Under the pieces are notes generated by a model that saw only the letters and a program-made list of their open reading frames with translations, was not told the origin of the DNA and did not search any database. Below are positions 27,217 to 36,243 of a stretch of DNA of 64,000 nt, one piece after another. How positions within the stretch are numbered: position 1 is the first letter of the stretch; every line of letters begins with the position of its first letter. The position numbers and the translations under genes were made by a program. This DNA comes from Bacteroidales bacterium (GTDB taxonomy: Bacteria > Bacteroidota > Bacteroidia > Bacteroidales > Lentimicrobiaceae), in assembly GCA_016705005.1 (NCBI GenBank), contig JADIZB010000019.1:1-64000 (forward strand). Direction: 5' to 3'.

Positions 27217-27240
27217 GGGTGCCCGTCAATCAGGACACCC
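27217..27240 (-). terminator. Intrinsic terminator of the META-domain gene
   Basis: GGGTGCCC pairs with GGACACCC (one mismatch) across an 8-base loop. A6 lies on the left and A8 on the right, so on the minus strand the stem is followed by T6. It works for the gene ending at 27261 and may be bidirectional. Confidence 0.8.
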
Positions 27241-27260
27241 CAAAAAAAATTTCCCGTGTA

Positions 27261-28061
27261 CTATTCACCGATCAGTTCAAACCTTGCCATCGGAGCCATC
27301 CGCGCTTTATTCAACTGAAGGGATTTACCATCGGTGGTATAATTATCAACGGTTTCCAGCACTTTAAATAATTCCTGTTCGGTTGCCATATTGGGGCAGG
27401 CCATCTTGGTGGAGCCTATTTTTGAAAAGGTGATGCGGTTTCCTTCCTTCAGTTCACAGGAGCCGAAAAAACTATTGCAACCGGCATATCCGCTGATACG
27501 GTTCTCCTTCTGATCAAGTAAAATAAAATACTCCTTTCCGCTTCCGGCGGTGTTTTCGACCGGTTTACCATGCAGCTCTATCAGTTTCCACTTTTTGCCG
27601 AAAATGCCGGCATCGCTTCCGGAATGAACACTTTTCGAAAGAATGTAGTTTTCAGCCAGGGGGCCTGTAATCCGGTTCCCCTCCATATCGAGCTGTATGA
27701 GTTTGTTCTCGCCAACCAGGTAACGGTTTGGAGCATCGGAAAGCCCTAAAAGTTTAATGGTGTTTCCGGCTTCATCCCATGAAAATTTACCTGAATTTTC
27801 GCAAACCTTATAGCTTTTACCCTTATAAACCGTTGAGATCATATAGGTCTGGTCATTGTTTAACGTGATGGTGGTGATAATGCCTTCGCAATCGGCACAG
27901 GGTACTGTACCGGTATAAACTCCGGGCCAGTCAAGAGAAACAGAACTGTTATCGCCAATAACGATTTTTGTTGGCCCTGCCGGAGCTGATTTCTGAGTTT
28001 TGCAACCCGGGGCTATAGCAGCAATGAATGCGGCAGCCAGAATAAACAGGTTCATTTTCAT
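27261..28061 (-). CDS. Lipoprotein with NlpE-like N-terminal and META (HslJ-like) C-terminal domains
   Basis: A 266-residue protein. A signal peptide and lipobox end at APGC (Cys20). The NlpE-like barrel is about 45-145 and begins GVYTGTVPCADCEGI, which includes the typical CxxC. The META domain is about 155-266, with WKLIELHGKP, the conserved GYAGCNSFFGSC and TKMACPNMATEQELFKVL. The two-domain layout occurs in outer-membrane lipoproteins linked to copper or envelope stress in other bacteria; that role is inference. It stands alone and has its own terminator. Confidence 0.88.
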   Translation of the reverse strand: MKMNLFILAAAFIAAIAPGCKTQKSAPAGPTKIVIGDNSSVSLDWPGVYTGTVPCADCEGIITTITLNNDQTYMISTVYKGKSYKVCENSGKFSWDEAGNTIKLLGLSDAPNRYLVGENKLIQLDMEGNRITGPLAENYILSKSVHSGSDAGIFGKKWKLIELHGKPVENTAGSGKEYFILLDQKENRISGYAGCNSFFGSCELKEGNRITFSKIGSTKMACPNMATEQELFKVLETVDNYTTDGKSLQLNKARMAPMARFELIGE

Positions 28062-28247
28062 ATCATTTCATGTTTAAGTTAGTGAATCTCAAATTATGGT
28101 TATGGCATAGGCTGATGCCGGATGCCTCTTCTTCCTTTCCATGCAGATTGCTTATCCTGTCATTGTCCGAATGGCGTTCTTCTGAAAACCAATAAATTAT
28201 CTTCAACAGAATCACATAGACAAGTGATGAGCAGTTTTTAAAAAATT

Positions 28248-28709
28248 TTACTGCAAACCAATGCAGAATCCCAGTCTTGGTTGAAGTTTCAGTGTTGCAT
28301 AACCTTCATAAAACCTGACTGCCGGTGAAATCTCGGTATGAATCAGGAATCCGGGAAGTTTTTCAACCGGTTTGATTTCGAATCCAAAAGGAACCAATGC
28401 TGAAACATAGCCGGAACCGGGATGATTATACCCATAACCGGCGCCTATACCTGTAAACAGACGATAAAACTCATTTCCTGCGATCCTGAAAGTCGCAAGT
28501 ACTTCAGGTTCCAGTCCGAAAGAGCCTTCATCGGAACTTGAATAAAAAACTGCCGTGCGCAATTCCAGGTTTGCTTTCCGTAAACTTCCCATACTTACAC
28601 CCAGGGTATTGTTAAACGGATAAAACCCAAGTCTGACTTGTGCTTCAGTCTTCTCAGACAAGAATAATGCTGAGAAAATAATCACCCATTTTAGAACATG
28701 TTTTTTCAT
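28248..28709 (-). CDS. Outer membrane beta-barrel-like protein
   Basis: A 153-residue protein with signal peptide (1-23, ending ETEA) and repeated amphipathic strands (VRLGFYPFNNTLGVSMG, NEFYRLFTGIGAGYGYN, FLIHTEISPAVRFYEGY). It ends LQPRLGFCIGLQ. No named family recognised. It follows the GH114-like gene on the same strand with a 10-bp gap, so the two are likely one transcript. Confidence 0.75.
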   Translation of the reverse strand: MKKHVLKWVIIFSALFLSEKTEAQVRLGFYPFNNTLGVSMGSLRKANLELRTAVFYSSSDEGSFGLEPEVLATFRIAGNEFYRLFTGIGAGYGYNHPGSGYVSALVPFGFEIKPVEKLPGFLIHTEISPAVRFYEGYATLKLQPRLGFCIGLQ

Positions 28710-28719
28710 TTCGGCCGGT

Positions 28720-29700
28720 TTAATAATCGGGATGCGGTGTAGATGAAAGTTTATTGAGAAGGCGCTGTGTTACATATGTTCTGTACTGATGCTGACTGCC
28801 CAGTTGATAGGCACGATCTACATTCCCGGGTTTAACAGCGTATTCTACATTAAATACCGGTATGCCCTTGTTCTGCCACAAGGCAAGGTCATTGATCAGT
28901 TTTTCGGAATCCAGCGGATCAACCGGAAAGTCACCTTCCTCTCCACCGTTATCCGGATCACCCGACCCATCGTACCAGATATCTTCCTGTGCAATTGCAT
29001 CAAACAGCCTGGTATAGCCCGTATCGTTGCCCAGTTCAGGTGCATTTTGTGCGATCAGGAGAAATCCGGGTTTTCTGCCACGGGCATAACCTGCCAATTC
29101 CCCGATGAAAGCCGTTAGCTCCTTTCTCACATCCAGACCTTCCTTTTGCGCCTGATCCAGCACCGGCGCGAATTCATAAATCATCAGCCAGTCAAGGTAA
29201 ATGCCATCGTAACCATCGTCGATGATCCGCCCGATATAATGTTTCATGATGGTTTTCCACTCGGGTGACCAGAACTTAACACCATAGCTGTCGTTCCAGC
29301 CGTCGGGATCCGGATCGAGCAACCATTCAGGGTTTCCGGTTTCCCATCCCGCCTGCCAGTAATACCTGTAACCCTCTGCCTGCCCAACATCAATATAGCA
29401 TACTACAATTTTCTTACCTCCGCTGGAATTCAGGCTGTTCCTGATCCGGGACACATCGGCTTGTGTCTCATAACCTTCCGATCCTTTCAGGCTTCTTTGC
29501 TGATCAATGACCAGCAAATCGTAATGAGAACTGCACAGTGAACCGATGCTTTCAGGAAGATCGAGAGCATCTATCTGATAAGCCCAGAAATCAACCTTGC
29601 TGAGCGGGCCGGCAGTATTCACGACCTCACCCTCATCGCCGGTACAGCTGAGAAAAAACACAATCATGAACAGAAGACTCAGCCTGCGTTTTATGGTCAT
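28720..29700 (-). CDS. GH114 / TM1410-like putative glycoside hydrolase lipoprotein
   Basis: A 326-residue protein from ATG 29700 (MTIKRRLSLLFMIVFFLSC, signal with lipobox FLSC); the upstream in-frame ATG at 29790 would bury the signal. It has a TIM-barrel fold of the MJ1477/TM1410 type: VDFWAYQIDAL, YDLLVIDQQR, KIVVCYIDVGQAEGYR, GYDGIYLDWLMIYE with acidic residues expected at the active site, and LLIAQNAPEL. Related GH114 enzymes cut alpha-1,4-polygalactosamine; the substrate here is unknown. First gene of a likely two-gene unit with the barrel protein. Confidence 0.85.
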   Translation of the reverse strand: MTIKRRLSLLFMIVFFLSCTGDEGEVVNTAGPLSKVDFWAYQIDALDLPESIGSLCSSHYDLLVIDQQRSLKGSEGYETQADVSRIRNSLNSSGGKKIVVCYIDVGQAEGYRYYWQAGWETGNPEWLLDPDPDGWNDSYGVKFWSPEWKTIMKHYIGRIIDDGYDGIYLDWLMIYEFAPVLDQAQKEGLDVRKELTAFIGELAGYARGRKPGFLLIAQNAPELGNDTGYTRLFDAIAQEDIWYDGSGDPDNGGEEGDFPVDPLDSEKLINDLALWQNKGIPVFNVEYAVKPGNVDRAYQLGSQHQYRTYVTQRLLNKLSSTPHPDY

Positions 29701-29916
29701 ATGATCCGGGGCAAATGTTAAATGACGAATAAATGAGATATCATCAGCACTGAAATAACGCCCGTATATTACTTTTGTTTTAGAGTTCATGTTGATGCCC
29801 TGTTAGCAGAACACCGGACCTTTATACAAATATACAGAATCTGAAGAGGGAACCGGTTGGTGAATCTTTAAAGTGATCTGCCTGCAAATTCAGGGGTTTT
29901 GTACTTTCGCACCGTT

Positions 29917-30162
29917 ATGAACATTGTACCTTCGGTTTATTTCGCCCCCTTCCAGGGAATCACCACTTCCGTATTCCGGAAGGTTTATGCCATGCACTTT
30001 AAAGGTGTTGACAAACTTTTTACCCCCTATTTTGCAAACTTTGAACCAGGGCATGCGCTATCACAGACCAAGATGGTTGCGCTGAAAAATCAGTCTGAAT
30101 CCGGGATTGAAGTTGTTCCGCAGGTGTTGAGCAAAGGTGCAGGTTCATGGGGAATGAATTAA
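29917..30162 (+). pseudogene. Truncated duplicate of the tRNA-dihydrouridine synthase 5' end
   Basis: ATG 29917 starts a frame whose codons 5-75 are almost identical to the start of the dus gene at 31139 (PFQGITTSVFRKVYAMHF, then FTPYFANFEPGHALS), including near-identical DNA. It breaks off after VVPQVLSKGAG and ends at 30162, lacking the catalytic Cys and the barrel. The short promoter-like text before the ATG (TACTTTCGCA) also resembles that of the full gene (TATTTTCGCA). It is a partial duplication, not an active enzyme. Confidence 0.85.
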
Positions 30163-30193
30163 AGTTAAATGCGATGCTTCAGCCACATTTTTA

Positions 30194-31000
30194 TTAATTG
30201 GCTAAGGTGAATTTAACTGGCATATAACACCTGATGTGGTCATTTTCCCCATCAATTTTTCCGGGTATCCAGGAAGGCATATTTTTTACAACCCTTAGTG
30301 CTTCAGCATCTAGAAGTGGGTGTGCGCCCTTAAAAACCTCAACTCCTTCAACATCTCCATTTTCACTTACTACAAAAGTCAAATAAACCAGTCCCATTAT
30401 CAAGCGCCTTCTTGCCTTCCTGGGATATATAATGTTATCAATAAGAAACTGAATTCTGGCTTCCTCACCGCCAATATATTCAGGGTCTTGAATAAACGGA
30501 GTATAAGCATCAGGGCTACCATCAGTTTTGTAACATGTACTGCTTGTTAGTTTGTTATCCTCGTATGATTCTTCTCGTTTTAGGCATCCGTTCTCATAAT
30601 AAACCATTCTTTTCCCCTGTAACATGCCATTACTATAGTAGTGGAAAAAATGCAACATGCCCGATTTGTAATACTTTTTATATTCGCCATCGCGCTTTCC
30701 TTCAGTATAATTATACGCTTCCATGATGTTTCCATTTTCATAATAATATTTAGCCGGGCCATCCGGAATTATGGTTTCCCCTTTAAGGAAATAACCTTCC
30801 ATTTGCAGTTGCCCGCTTTTATAATAAGCTTTTAAAAAATAGCCATCTTTTGTTGAGGTTTTTATCCTGAAATAGGTGAAATTTTCCCTGCTACACTCGT
30901 TCCATTTAGCATCCATAAATACTGTATCGTGCACTTTCTGGCAATGAACGGAAGTGGACATTAGCAATAAAATGATTGATGTAAGTAAAGTTCTTTTCAT
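30194..31000 (-). CDS. MORN-repeat protein with TonB C-terminal domain
   Basis: A 268-residue protein with a signal peptide (1-20). YwqK/MORN_2-type repeats are at about 50-150 (YYKSGQLQMEGYF, YYENGNIMEAYNY, YYKSGMLHFFHYY, YYENGCLKREESY). A TonB C-terminal domain is at about 180-268 (IIYPRKARRRLIMGLVYLTFVVSENGDVEGVEV, then EALRVVKNMPSWIPGK). Without a membrane-spanning TonB N-terminus it is probably a periplasmic protein that borrows the fold; the role is unknown. It lies between the partial and complete dus copies. Confidence 0.85.
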   Translation of the reverse strand: MKRTLLTSIILLLMSTSVHCQKVHDTVFMDAKWNECSRENFTYFRIKTSTKDGYFLKAYYKSGQLQMEGYFLKGETIIPDGPAKYYYENGNIMEAYNYTEGKRDGEYKKYYKSGMLHFFHYYSNGMLQGKRMVYYENGCLKREESYEDNKLTSSTCYKTDGSPDAYTPFIQDPEYIGGEEARIQFLIDNIIYPRKARRRLIMGLVYLTFVVSENGDVEGVEVFKGAHPLLDAEALRVVKNMPSWIPGKIDGENDHIRCYMPVKFTLAN

Positions 31001-31138
31001 AAAAAACAGATTTTAAATATAAGAGTTATATCTTTTTTTGAATGATGCTGACTCAAGACGGACAAAGCAAATGTAGAAATTTTGAATATTGGCCTAATCA
31101 AATATTTACATACCTTTTATACTTATTTTCGCATAACT

Positions 31139-32137
31139 ATGACAGCCACTCCCAAAATCTACTTCGCCCCTTTCCAGGGAATCACCACTGCCGTATTCCG
31201 GAAGGTTTATGCCATGCACTTTAAAGGTGTTGACAAACTTTTTACCCCCTATTTTGCCAACTTTGAACCAGGGCATGCGCTATCACAGACCAAGATGGTT
31301 GCGCTGAAAAATCAGTCTGAATCCGGGATTGAAGTAGTTCCGCAGGTGTTGAGCAAAAGTGCCGGTGAGATCATCTGGCTGGCACAGGTCTGCGAACAAC
31401 TGGGATTCAAGGAACTCAACTGGAATCTGGGCTGCCCTTATCCGCAGGTGGCGAACAAAAAAAGGGGTTCAGGAATACTCCCTTATCCTGAAATGGTGGA
31501 TGAAATCCTTGGAGAGGTTCTGCGCAGTATTAACATTTCGTTTTCGGTAAAATGCCGGTTGGGTTACCATTCACCGGAGGAAATGAAAGGTCTTATTCCA
31601 GTTTTCAACCGCTACCCCATCAGCGAACTGACCATTCACGCACGCATCGGCAGACAGCTGTATTCCGGCACACCCGATCTGTATGCTTTTGATGAAACAG
31701 CCCGACAACTCCAAATGCCGGTGGTATATAACGGGGATATTTTTACCAGAGAAGATTGTGACAGGTTCCAGACCCGTTTCCCTGAGATTAACCTCATGAT
31801 GATCGGCCGTGGCATTCTCAATGATCCTTTTCTTCCATTGCTGATCAAAGGCTCTGAATTGCCATCAGATCCGGCTGCCACCATCAGGGCTTTTACAGAT
31901 GATCTGTACATGGCCTACCGGAAAGAACGCGACAACAATCCTTCGGTGCTCAATGCCATGAAAGAATACTGGGCATATCTGGCCGAATCGTTTGATGAGC
32001 CGGTGAGGGTATTCAGAAAGGTGAGGAAAGCAAAATCATTCATTGATTATGAAGAAGCCATTGACCAGGTATTCGGAAATTTTCACTGGGCAGGTAGCGA
32101 AAACAAGCCTTCGGCGATTCCGGATTCCTTACAATGA
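31139..32137 (+). CDS. tRNA-dihydrouridine synthase family protein
   Basis: A 332-residue FMN-dependent enzyme that reduces uridine in tRNA to dihydrouridine. An N-terminal TIM barrel begins IYFAPFQGITTAVFRKVY. The active-site segment is ELNWNLGCPYPQVANKKRGSG with the catalytic Cys in GCP. FSVKCRLGY, LTIHARIGRQLYSGTPD, VVYNGDIF and the phosphate-binding MMIGRGILNDPFL are all in order. The start is ATG 31139 (MTATPKIYFAP); the frame from 31082 adds unrelated residues. Complete, unlike the fragment at 29917. Confidence 0.93.
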   Translation: MTATPKIYFAPFQGITTAVFRKVYAMHFKGVDKLFTPYFANFEPGHALSQTKMVALKNQSESGIEVVPQVLSKSAGEIIWLAQVCEQLGFKELNWNLGCPYPQVANKKRGSGILPYPEMVDEILGEVLRSINISFSVKCRLGYHSPEEMKGLIPVFNRYPISELTIHARIGRQLYSGTPDLYAFDETARQLQMPVVYNGDIFTREDCDRFQTRFPEINLMMIGRGILNDPFLPLLIKGSELPSDPAATIRAFTDDLYMAYRKERDNNPSVLNAMKEYWAYLAESFDEPVRVFRKVRKAKSFIDYEEAIDQVFGNFHWAGSENKPSAIPDSLQ

Positions 32138-32467
32138 GTTGAGTAAATTGGATAAATTAACGTGAACACGATATATTAGTGAATGATTTACTGTAACTTA
32201 AATATTTTTATAACAATTTTGGAGTCGTATTTGGTGTTTTAGTGTCCCGATAATTATCGGGATGGAGGCAGAGAAAATGTTGCCACGAACCCTGACTTGC
32301 CGTCAGGCAGGCTGCCCGACGGTTTACCCGCTGAAGGAGGGCAGGCGGGAGCACCAATGCACGAAATTTCATCAAAAACTTATTCTTAATGGTTTAAATA
32401 TCTTTAGCTTAATACTGATATAATAAATCGAACTCACGTTAATTAATTAAGAGTGAAATCCGGGCTT
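32138..32467. other. Intergenic stretch with palindromic and common repeat text
   Basis: Contains TCCCGATAATTATCGGGA (perfect 18-bp palindrome near 32246-32263) and a block with CCGTCAGGCAGGCTGCCCGACGG, a hairpin of repeat type, next to CACCAATGCACGAAA text. No gene seen. Confidence 0.55.
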
Positions 32468-33691
32468 TCAGAGTACAATCAGTTTATCCTTTTCCATTTC
32501 ATTCACCAGATGCCTCAGACAACTTTGTCCCAGCGCTGAATGGTCCCAGTATACCTGGTGTACCTTAAAAGCCTGCAGCATAAAAAAATCAGATAATCCG
32601 AAGGGGTTTGAATTGGTGACCTCATAGCGGAGGTTCTTCGGCAATTGACCGGTGTCACCGATTCCATACATAGGCGCATCAGATCTGTTGTCTTTCATAA
32701 AGTTGGTCCCCAGGGCATCGGCCGATGAATAGATGTTGTACCACGCGAAGGCATCCTTGAGTGTTGCATTCCGGTTCTTATAAAATTCGGGATAATAGGT
32801 ATAAATAAAGTCATAGGGGCATCCGGTTGTTACTATGGCCTCCAGCATCTGGCCCATTCGTTTGGTCGGGGAATTTGAAAGCGGGAAAACCTGATCAAGG
32901 GCTATGATGCAACCAAAACTGTAGGCATGCAGGTGAATTTTTGTTTTCTGACCTTCTTTTTCTGCAATGTGCTCCACCAAAGCATCCAGTTCACCCTGAA
33001 TACGCTGCATCTGGGACCCCATGGCCACATAATTGTTGGCTGAAATAAACTCCGAAGCCAGGGAAGCAAGGTAGATTCCCGCACCCGGAACAATGGTATA
33101 AAGGATGGCCCCCAGTGCAGTTATGGAAACAGAAACCGATTCCACCTGCTTCAGGGTTTCCGGACCTATATTGAAATACTTTGAAATGGCGCCAAGATCG
33201 CCCGAAAATGAAACAAAAGCCGCCAGGGCAGATGGAATCTGAATAATACCAAAAATGGCCAGGGCAAAGAGCAGCACAATGGAATAAAATGATACCAGCT
33301 TGAATTTCCTGGAATACCACTGCCCCTTTTTATTGTAGAGCAAACGATACATTACAACCCCTATTTTGCTGAAAACCAACCACAACAACAAGGCTGACTT
33401 TACAAAAATATTGTAACTGTTGAATTTTGACGTAAGGATGGTACCATAGTCAAAATCATAAAACCTGTAAACCATCTCTTCCTTATCACCGGTATGCCTT
33501 ACAATGGTTACCACACGGGTCTCAAGTTTTGCATTGCCTCCGTAATGTTCATTTTCCTGCTTCAGGCTGAATACAGCCGAGGCATCCGAAGTGTTTACAT
33601 CCATTTCATGCATAAACCGTTCGGCATATTTATCAACCGATTCGTTACGGAAGGCTTCACCCAGTCCGGGAATATAGATGCCAGTTTTCAT
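32468..33691 (-). CDS. Membrane protein with alpha/beta-hydrolase-like C-terminal half
   Basis: A 407-residue protein of no family that I can name. The N-terminus has an alpha/beta-hydrolase-like first strand (MKTGIYIPGLGEAF). Three or four membrane segments lie at about 98-122, 130-158 and 185-220. The C-terminal half has a nucleophile-elbow-like HLHAYSFGCIIALD (AYSFG), then TTGCPYDFIYTYYPE, an Asp in YSSADALG and a late His in VYWDHSALG, giving a plausible Ser-Asp-His triad. It may be a membrane-bound lipase or esterase; that is inference from motifs. Confidence 0.7.
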   Translation of the reverse strand: MKTGIYIPGLGEAFRNESVDKYAERFMHEMDVNTSDASAVFSLKQENEHYGGNAKLETRVVTIVRHTGDKEEMVYRFYDFDYGTILTSKFNSYNIFVKSALLLWLVFSKIGVVMYRLLYNKKGQWYSRKFKLVSFYSIVLLFALAIFGIIQIPSALAAFVSFSGDLGAISKYFNIGPETLKQVESVSVSITALGAILYTIVPGAGIYLASLASEFISANNYVAMGSQMQRIQGELDALVEHIAEKEGQKTKIHLHAYSFGCIIALDQVFPLSNSPTKRMGQMLEAIVTTGCPYDFIYTYYPEFYKNRNATLKDAFAWYNIYSSADALGTNFMKDNRSDAPMYGIGDTGQLPKNLRYEVTNSNPFGLSDFFMLQAFKVHQVYWDHSALGQSCLRHLVNEMEKDKLIVL

Positions 33692-33931
33692 ATCAGGAAT
33701 TATTTTTATCTGAAAGTTATACTAAGGTGGATTCTCTTTAAAATCAAACAGATATGGGAAGAAAACCGGCAACTACAATGCTGCATTTTAAACTTAAACC
33801 GGCAAATAGTGGTTGTAGATCAGAAATCCAATCATAAAATTTGATCGGGTAAATATGAGAGGACGTAAAGATAGATGCCCCGTATAGGGACAATGTTATA
33901 TTTTAACTGTGAAAGTTTACAGAATTTACAG

Positions 33932-34487
33932 TCAGACGGGAAGTGGCTTTCTGCTCAGCCTGATTCTTTTAAAATGAGTCGGCGTTAGCCCGGTTACCTT
34001 TTTAAACTGGGCAGAAAGGTGAGCCACACTGCTGTAATTCAAGCGAAAAGCGATTTCGGAAACATTCAGGTTTTCATAAACCAGCAATTCCTTTACCCGG
34101 TCTATTTTGCGTGAAATGATATATTTTTCCAGGGTATTCCCGGTAATTTCAGAGAACAGGTTGCTCAGGTAATTATAATTCAGGCTTAGTTTCTGACTCA
34201 GATACTCAGGGTAACCCGGATTACCATCCTTATCAGCATAATTAATCCATTCGAAAACCGCATGTTTTATTCTTTTCGATCTGGTAACCCTTCTGATCGT
34301 TCATCAATTCAAAACCGTAGGCTTTGATTGCTTCATCAAAAGAACTGATCTGATTTTCGGTGAGCGCTTCATCCACTTCCAACTCCCCGGGTCCGATAAA
34401 TGAACACCGGAAACCAAGCTTTTCCAACTCCGATTTTACCACCATTTTACAGGCTTCGCAAACCATATTTTTCACGAAAAACTTCAT
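33932..34487 (-). pseudogene. AraC-type regulator with HMA-like N-terminal domain, frameshifted
   Basis: The N-terminal frame (34487-34242) encodes MKFFVKNMVCEACKMVVKSELEKLG, an HMA-like CxxC domain found fused to AraC HTH domains in Bacteroidota. The AraC part continues in another frame down to a TGA at 33932: ADKDGNPGYPEYLSQKL, LFSEITGNTLEKYIISRKID, SEIAFRLNYSSVAHLSAQFK and KVTGLTPTHFKRIRL. The frames switch near 34266-34276 (AAAAGAATAAAA on the minus strand), where one A fewer gives a continuous 184-residue protein. The start at 34487 and the end both match the family. Decayed gene or sequence error. Confidence 0.85.
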
Positions 34488-34672
34488 GAATCCCCCTCCG
34501 GTGTTAAACAGTTATCAATGAATCAGGCACACCTCAATTCCGGGCTGCTGTTGAACTATAAACGCCTGGTTCAATTGAATGTTCAGGAAAGGTGGCATGC
34601 CTGATGGCCCCTGGAAAAATATTAAATGATCCGTTATAAAGGATCAGGGGAATGACAGATGATGCATGGATT

Positions 34673-35314
34673 CTATTTTATTTCTCCAAGAAAAACACTC
34701 CAGATCGTCAGGGTGTCATTCCCAAAGCACTTATTTTTTTTCATTGCGTAGAAGCCGGCACCCAATCTTGCCCTGTTTTTTAACTCCTGTCCCACTGGTG
34801 CATGAACACTGATGGTCCGCACAAAAGAAAGGTTGCCGCTGTAAATTGATTCACCGGTCCGGGTTAAATGACGGGATACGAAAATTGAATCAAAAACAGG
34901 TTCACCTGTAAATTCCCTTTCAGCTACCTGCAGATCCAAAAAATCCGTTAACGACATGTTCTCCTTTTTTCCCGCCTCGGTTATTTTCCGGTTTATAATT
35001 ATCATGCTGTCAGCAAAAAGATCATTGATCATCTGACGAGCCTGATTTCTAAATGTTATTTCCACCGATTGGTCAGAATAAATCCTGAAATAGTCGGCAA
35101 AGTCATTCAGTTTCCGGCAGGCGCTCATTTCAAATGCTTTCAGCGTTTCCGGTGAAAGCTCAGCCGATTCAAAGCCGCTCCTGATGCTGTCCTTTGTCTG
35201 TTCAAGCTTTGCCCGGGCTGAAACGGAATCTTCTCCATTATCCGGACCGCATGATCTGGAGCCCAACAACAGGTAGGCAAGTATTCCGAAAAATATGACA
35301 AGATAGATTCTCAT
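34673..35314 (-). CDS. Exported/lipoprotein-like protein, unknown
   Basis: A 213-residue protein. N-terminal hydrophobic helix (MRIYLVIFFGILAYLLLGS) followed by a Cys (RSC, residue 22) that could be lipidated. A helical region is at 35-130 and a Cys-containing end (MKKNKCFGNDTLTIWSVFLG). No family recognised. Overlaps the upstream gene by 4 bp (ATGA), so the two form a unit. Confidence 0.75.
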   Translation of the reverse strand: MRIYLVIFFGILAYLLLGSRSCGPDNGEDSVSARAKLEQTKDSIRSGFESAELSPETLKAFEMSACRKLNDFADYFRIYSDQSVEITFRNQARQMINDLFADSMIIINRKITEAGKKENMSLTDFLDLQVAEREFTGEPVFDSIFVSRHLTRTGESIYSGNLSFVRTISVHAPVGQELKNRARLGAGFYAMKKNKCFGNDTLTIWSVFLGEIK

Positions 35315-36243
35315 TTTGCCACCTCCTTCTGCCTGAAACGGATCAGGGTTATTTTACCACTCTGGTAACGGGTATCAAAAATCTCTATGTTTTTTAAACC
35401 GGAGGAGGGCAATGTCAGTTTATTGATAAACTCGGGTTTATTGTATAATTCCACTCCGACGGATTCCTTTCCAAAAACCTGAAAAATCATTGCGCTGTCG
35501 GCAATGATCCGGTTTAACTGCTCCCTTCTTTTCTGCCAGTCCTTCACATTCCTGGTCGAGAAATATTTTATCATCATGGCATAATTATCAGGCCTCAGTT
35601 TTACAGTTTCATCGCGGTTGAATTTATCAAGCAGCCGGAATATTGTATCTGTTTGGTAATAGGGCGAATCAACAATAAAACGAATACTGGCCTTCTCTGT
35701 TTTCAGCGAAAAACTGCCATCCGGACTGCATAAATAACTCACCGGTGATTCCCCTTCTGGCAGAACACTCACTTCAATAACACTGTTGGCAACCGGCTCG
35801 GCAGTATCCGCATCAAAAAACCGGAATCTGTACTCTCTTGTGCTGAAAACCTTAAACACGAATAAGAGTACCACCATAATTATCAGAACCATTGCCGGAA
35901 CATAGATAAAATACCTGTTAGCTTTTACCGATGTCTCTGTCCCGGTATCCCGATCTGCATTTTTAAACCTGAATTCATTCCAGTTGGCATAACCGACATA
36001 ACTGCTGAGCAAATTAAGTATATCGATCCGGGGTAATATCGACTTTTCAGATTTCATATGGCTGTAAAACCATTTCTCACTGATCCGGGCATTAACCTTT
36101 TGTAGCAACTCTTCCTGAAAATCAACAATCTCCTGTCCCTTCCATTCAGAAATAACAGGGTTAATTCCGGGATAGGACTGTTGCATACGCTCGGCAACTT
36201 TTTGTTTCAGTATACGGAATGTCTGAATGTCCTTGTTCTCCAC
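35311..36243 (-). CDS. Single-pass membrane protein, unknown, with recurrent N-terminal domain
   Basis: A 310-residue protein starting at GTG 36243. The cytosolic N-terminal region (1-105) contains ARISEKWFYSHMKSE and LPRIDILNLLSSYVGYANWNEF, a module seen before membrane helices in several Bacteroidota proteins. One membrane helix is at about 110-132. The periplasmic part begins with an Ig-like/carboxypeptidase-regulatory segment (FRFFDADTAEPVANSVIEVSV) and continues to the end. It may sense or transmit a signal with the downstream lipoprotein; inference from the 4-bp overlap only. Confidence 0.75.
   Translation of the reverse strand: MENKDIQTFRILKQKVAERMQQSYPGINPVISEWKGQEIVDFQEELLQKVNARISEKWFYSHMKSEKSILPRIDILNLLSSYVGYANWNEFRFKNADRDTGTETSVKANRYFIYVPAMVLIIMVVLLFVFKVFSTREYRFRFFDADTAEPVANSVIEVSVLPEGESPVSYLCSPDGSFSLKTEKASIRFIVDSPYYQTDTIFRLLDKFNRDETVKLRPDNYAMMIKYFSTRNVKDWQKRREQLNRIIADSAMIFQVFGKESVGVELYNKPEFINKLTLPSSGLKNIEIFDTRYQSGKITLIRFRQKEVAK

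Noticed and set aside
34242..34487. Free-standing 81-residue metal-binding (HMA) protein
   Set aside because: The sequence continues in another frame as a fully conserved AraC domain, so the short frame is one half of a broken fusion gene.
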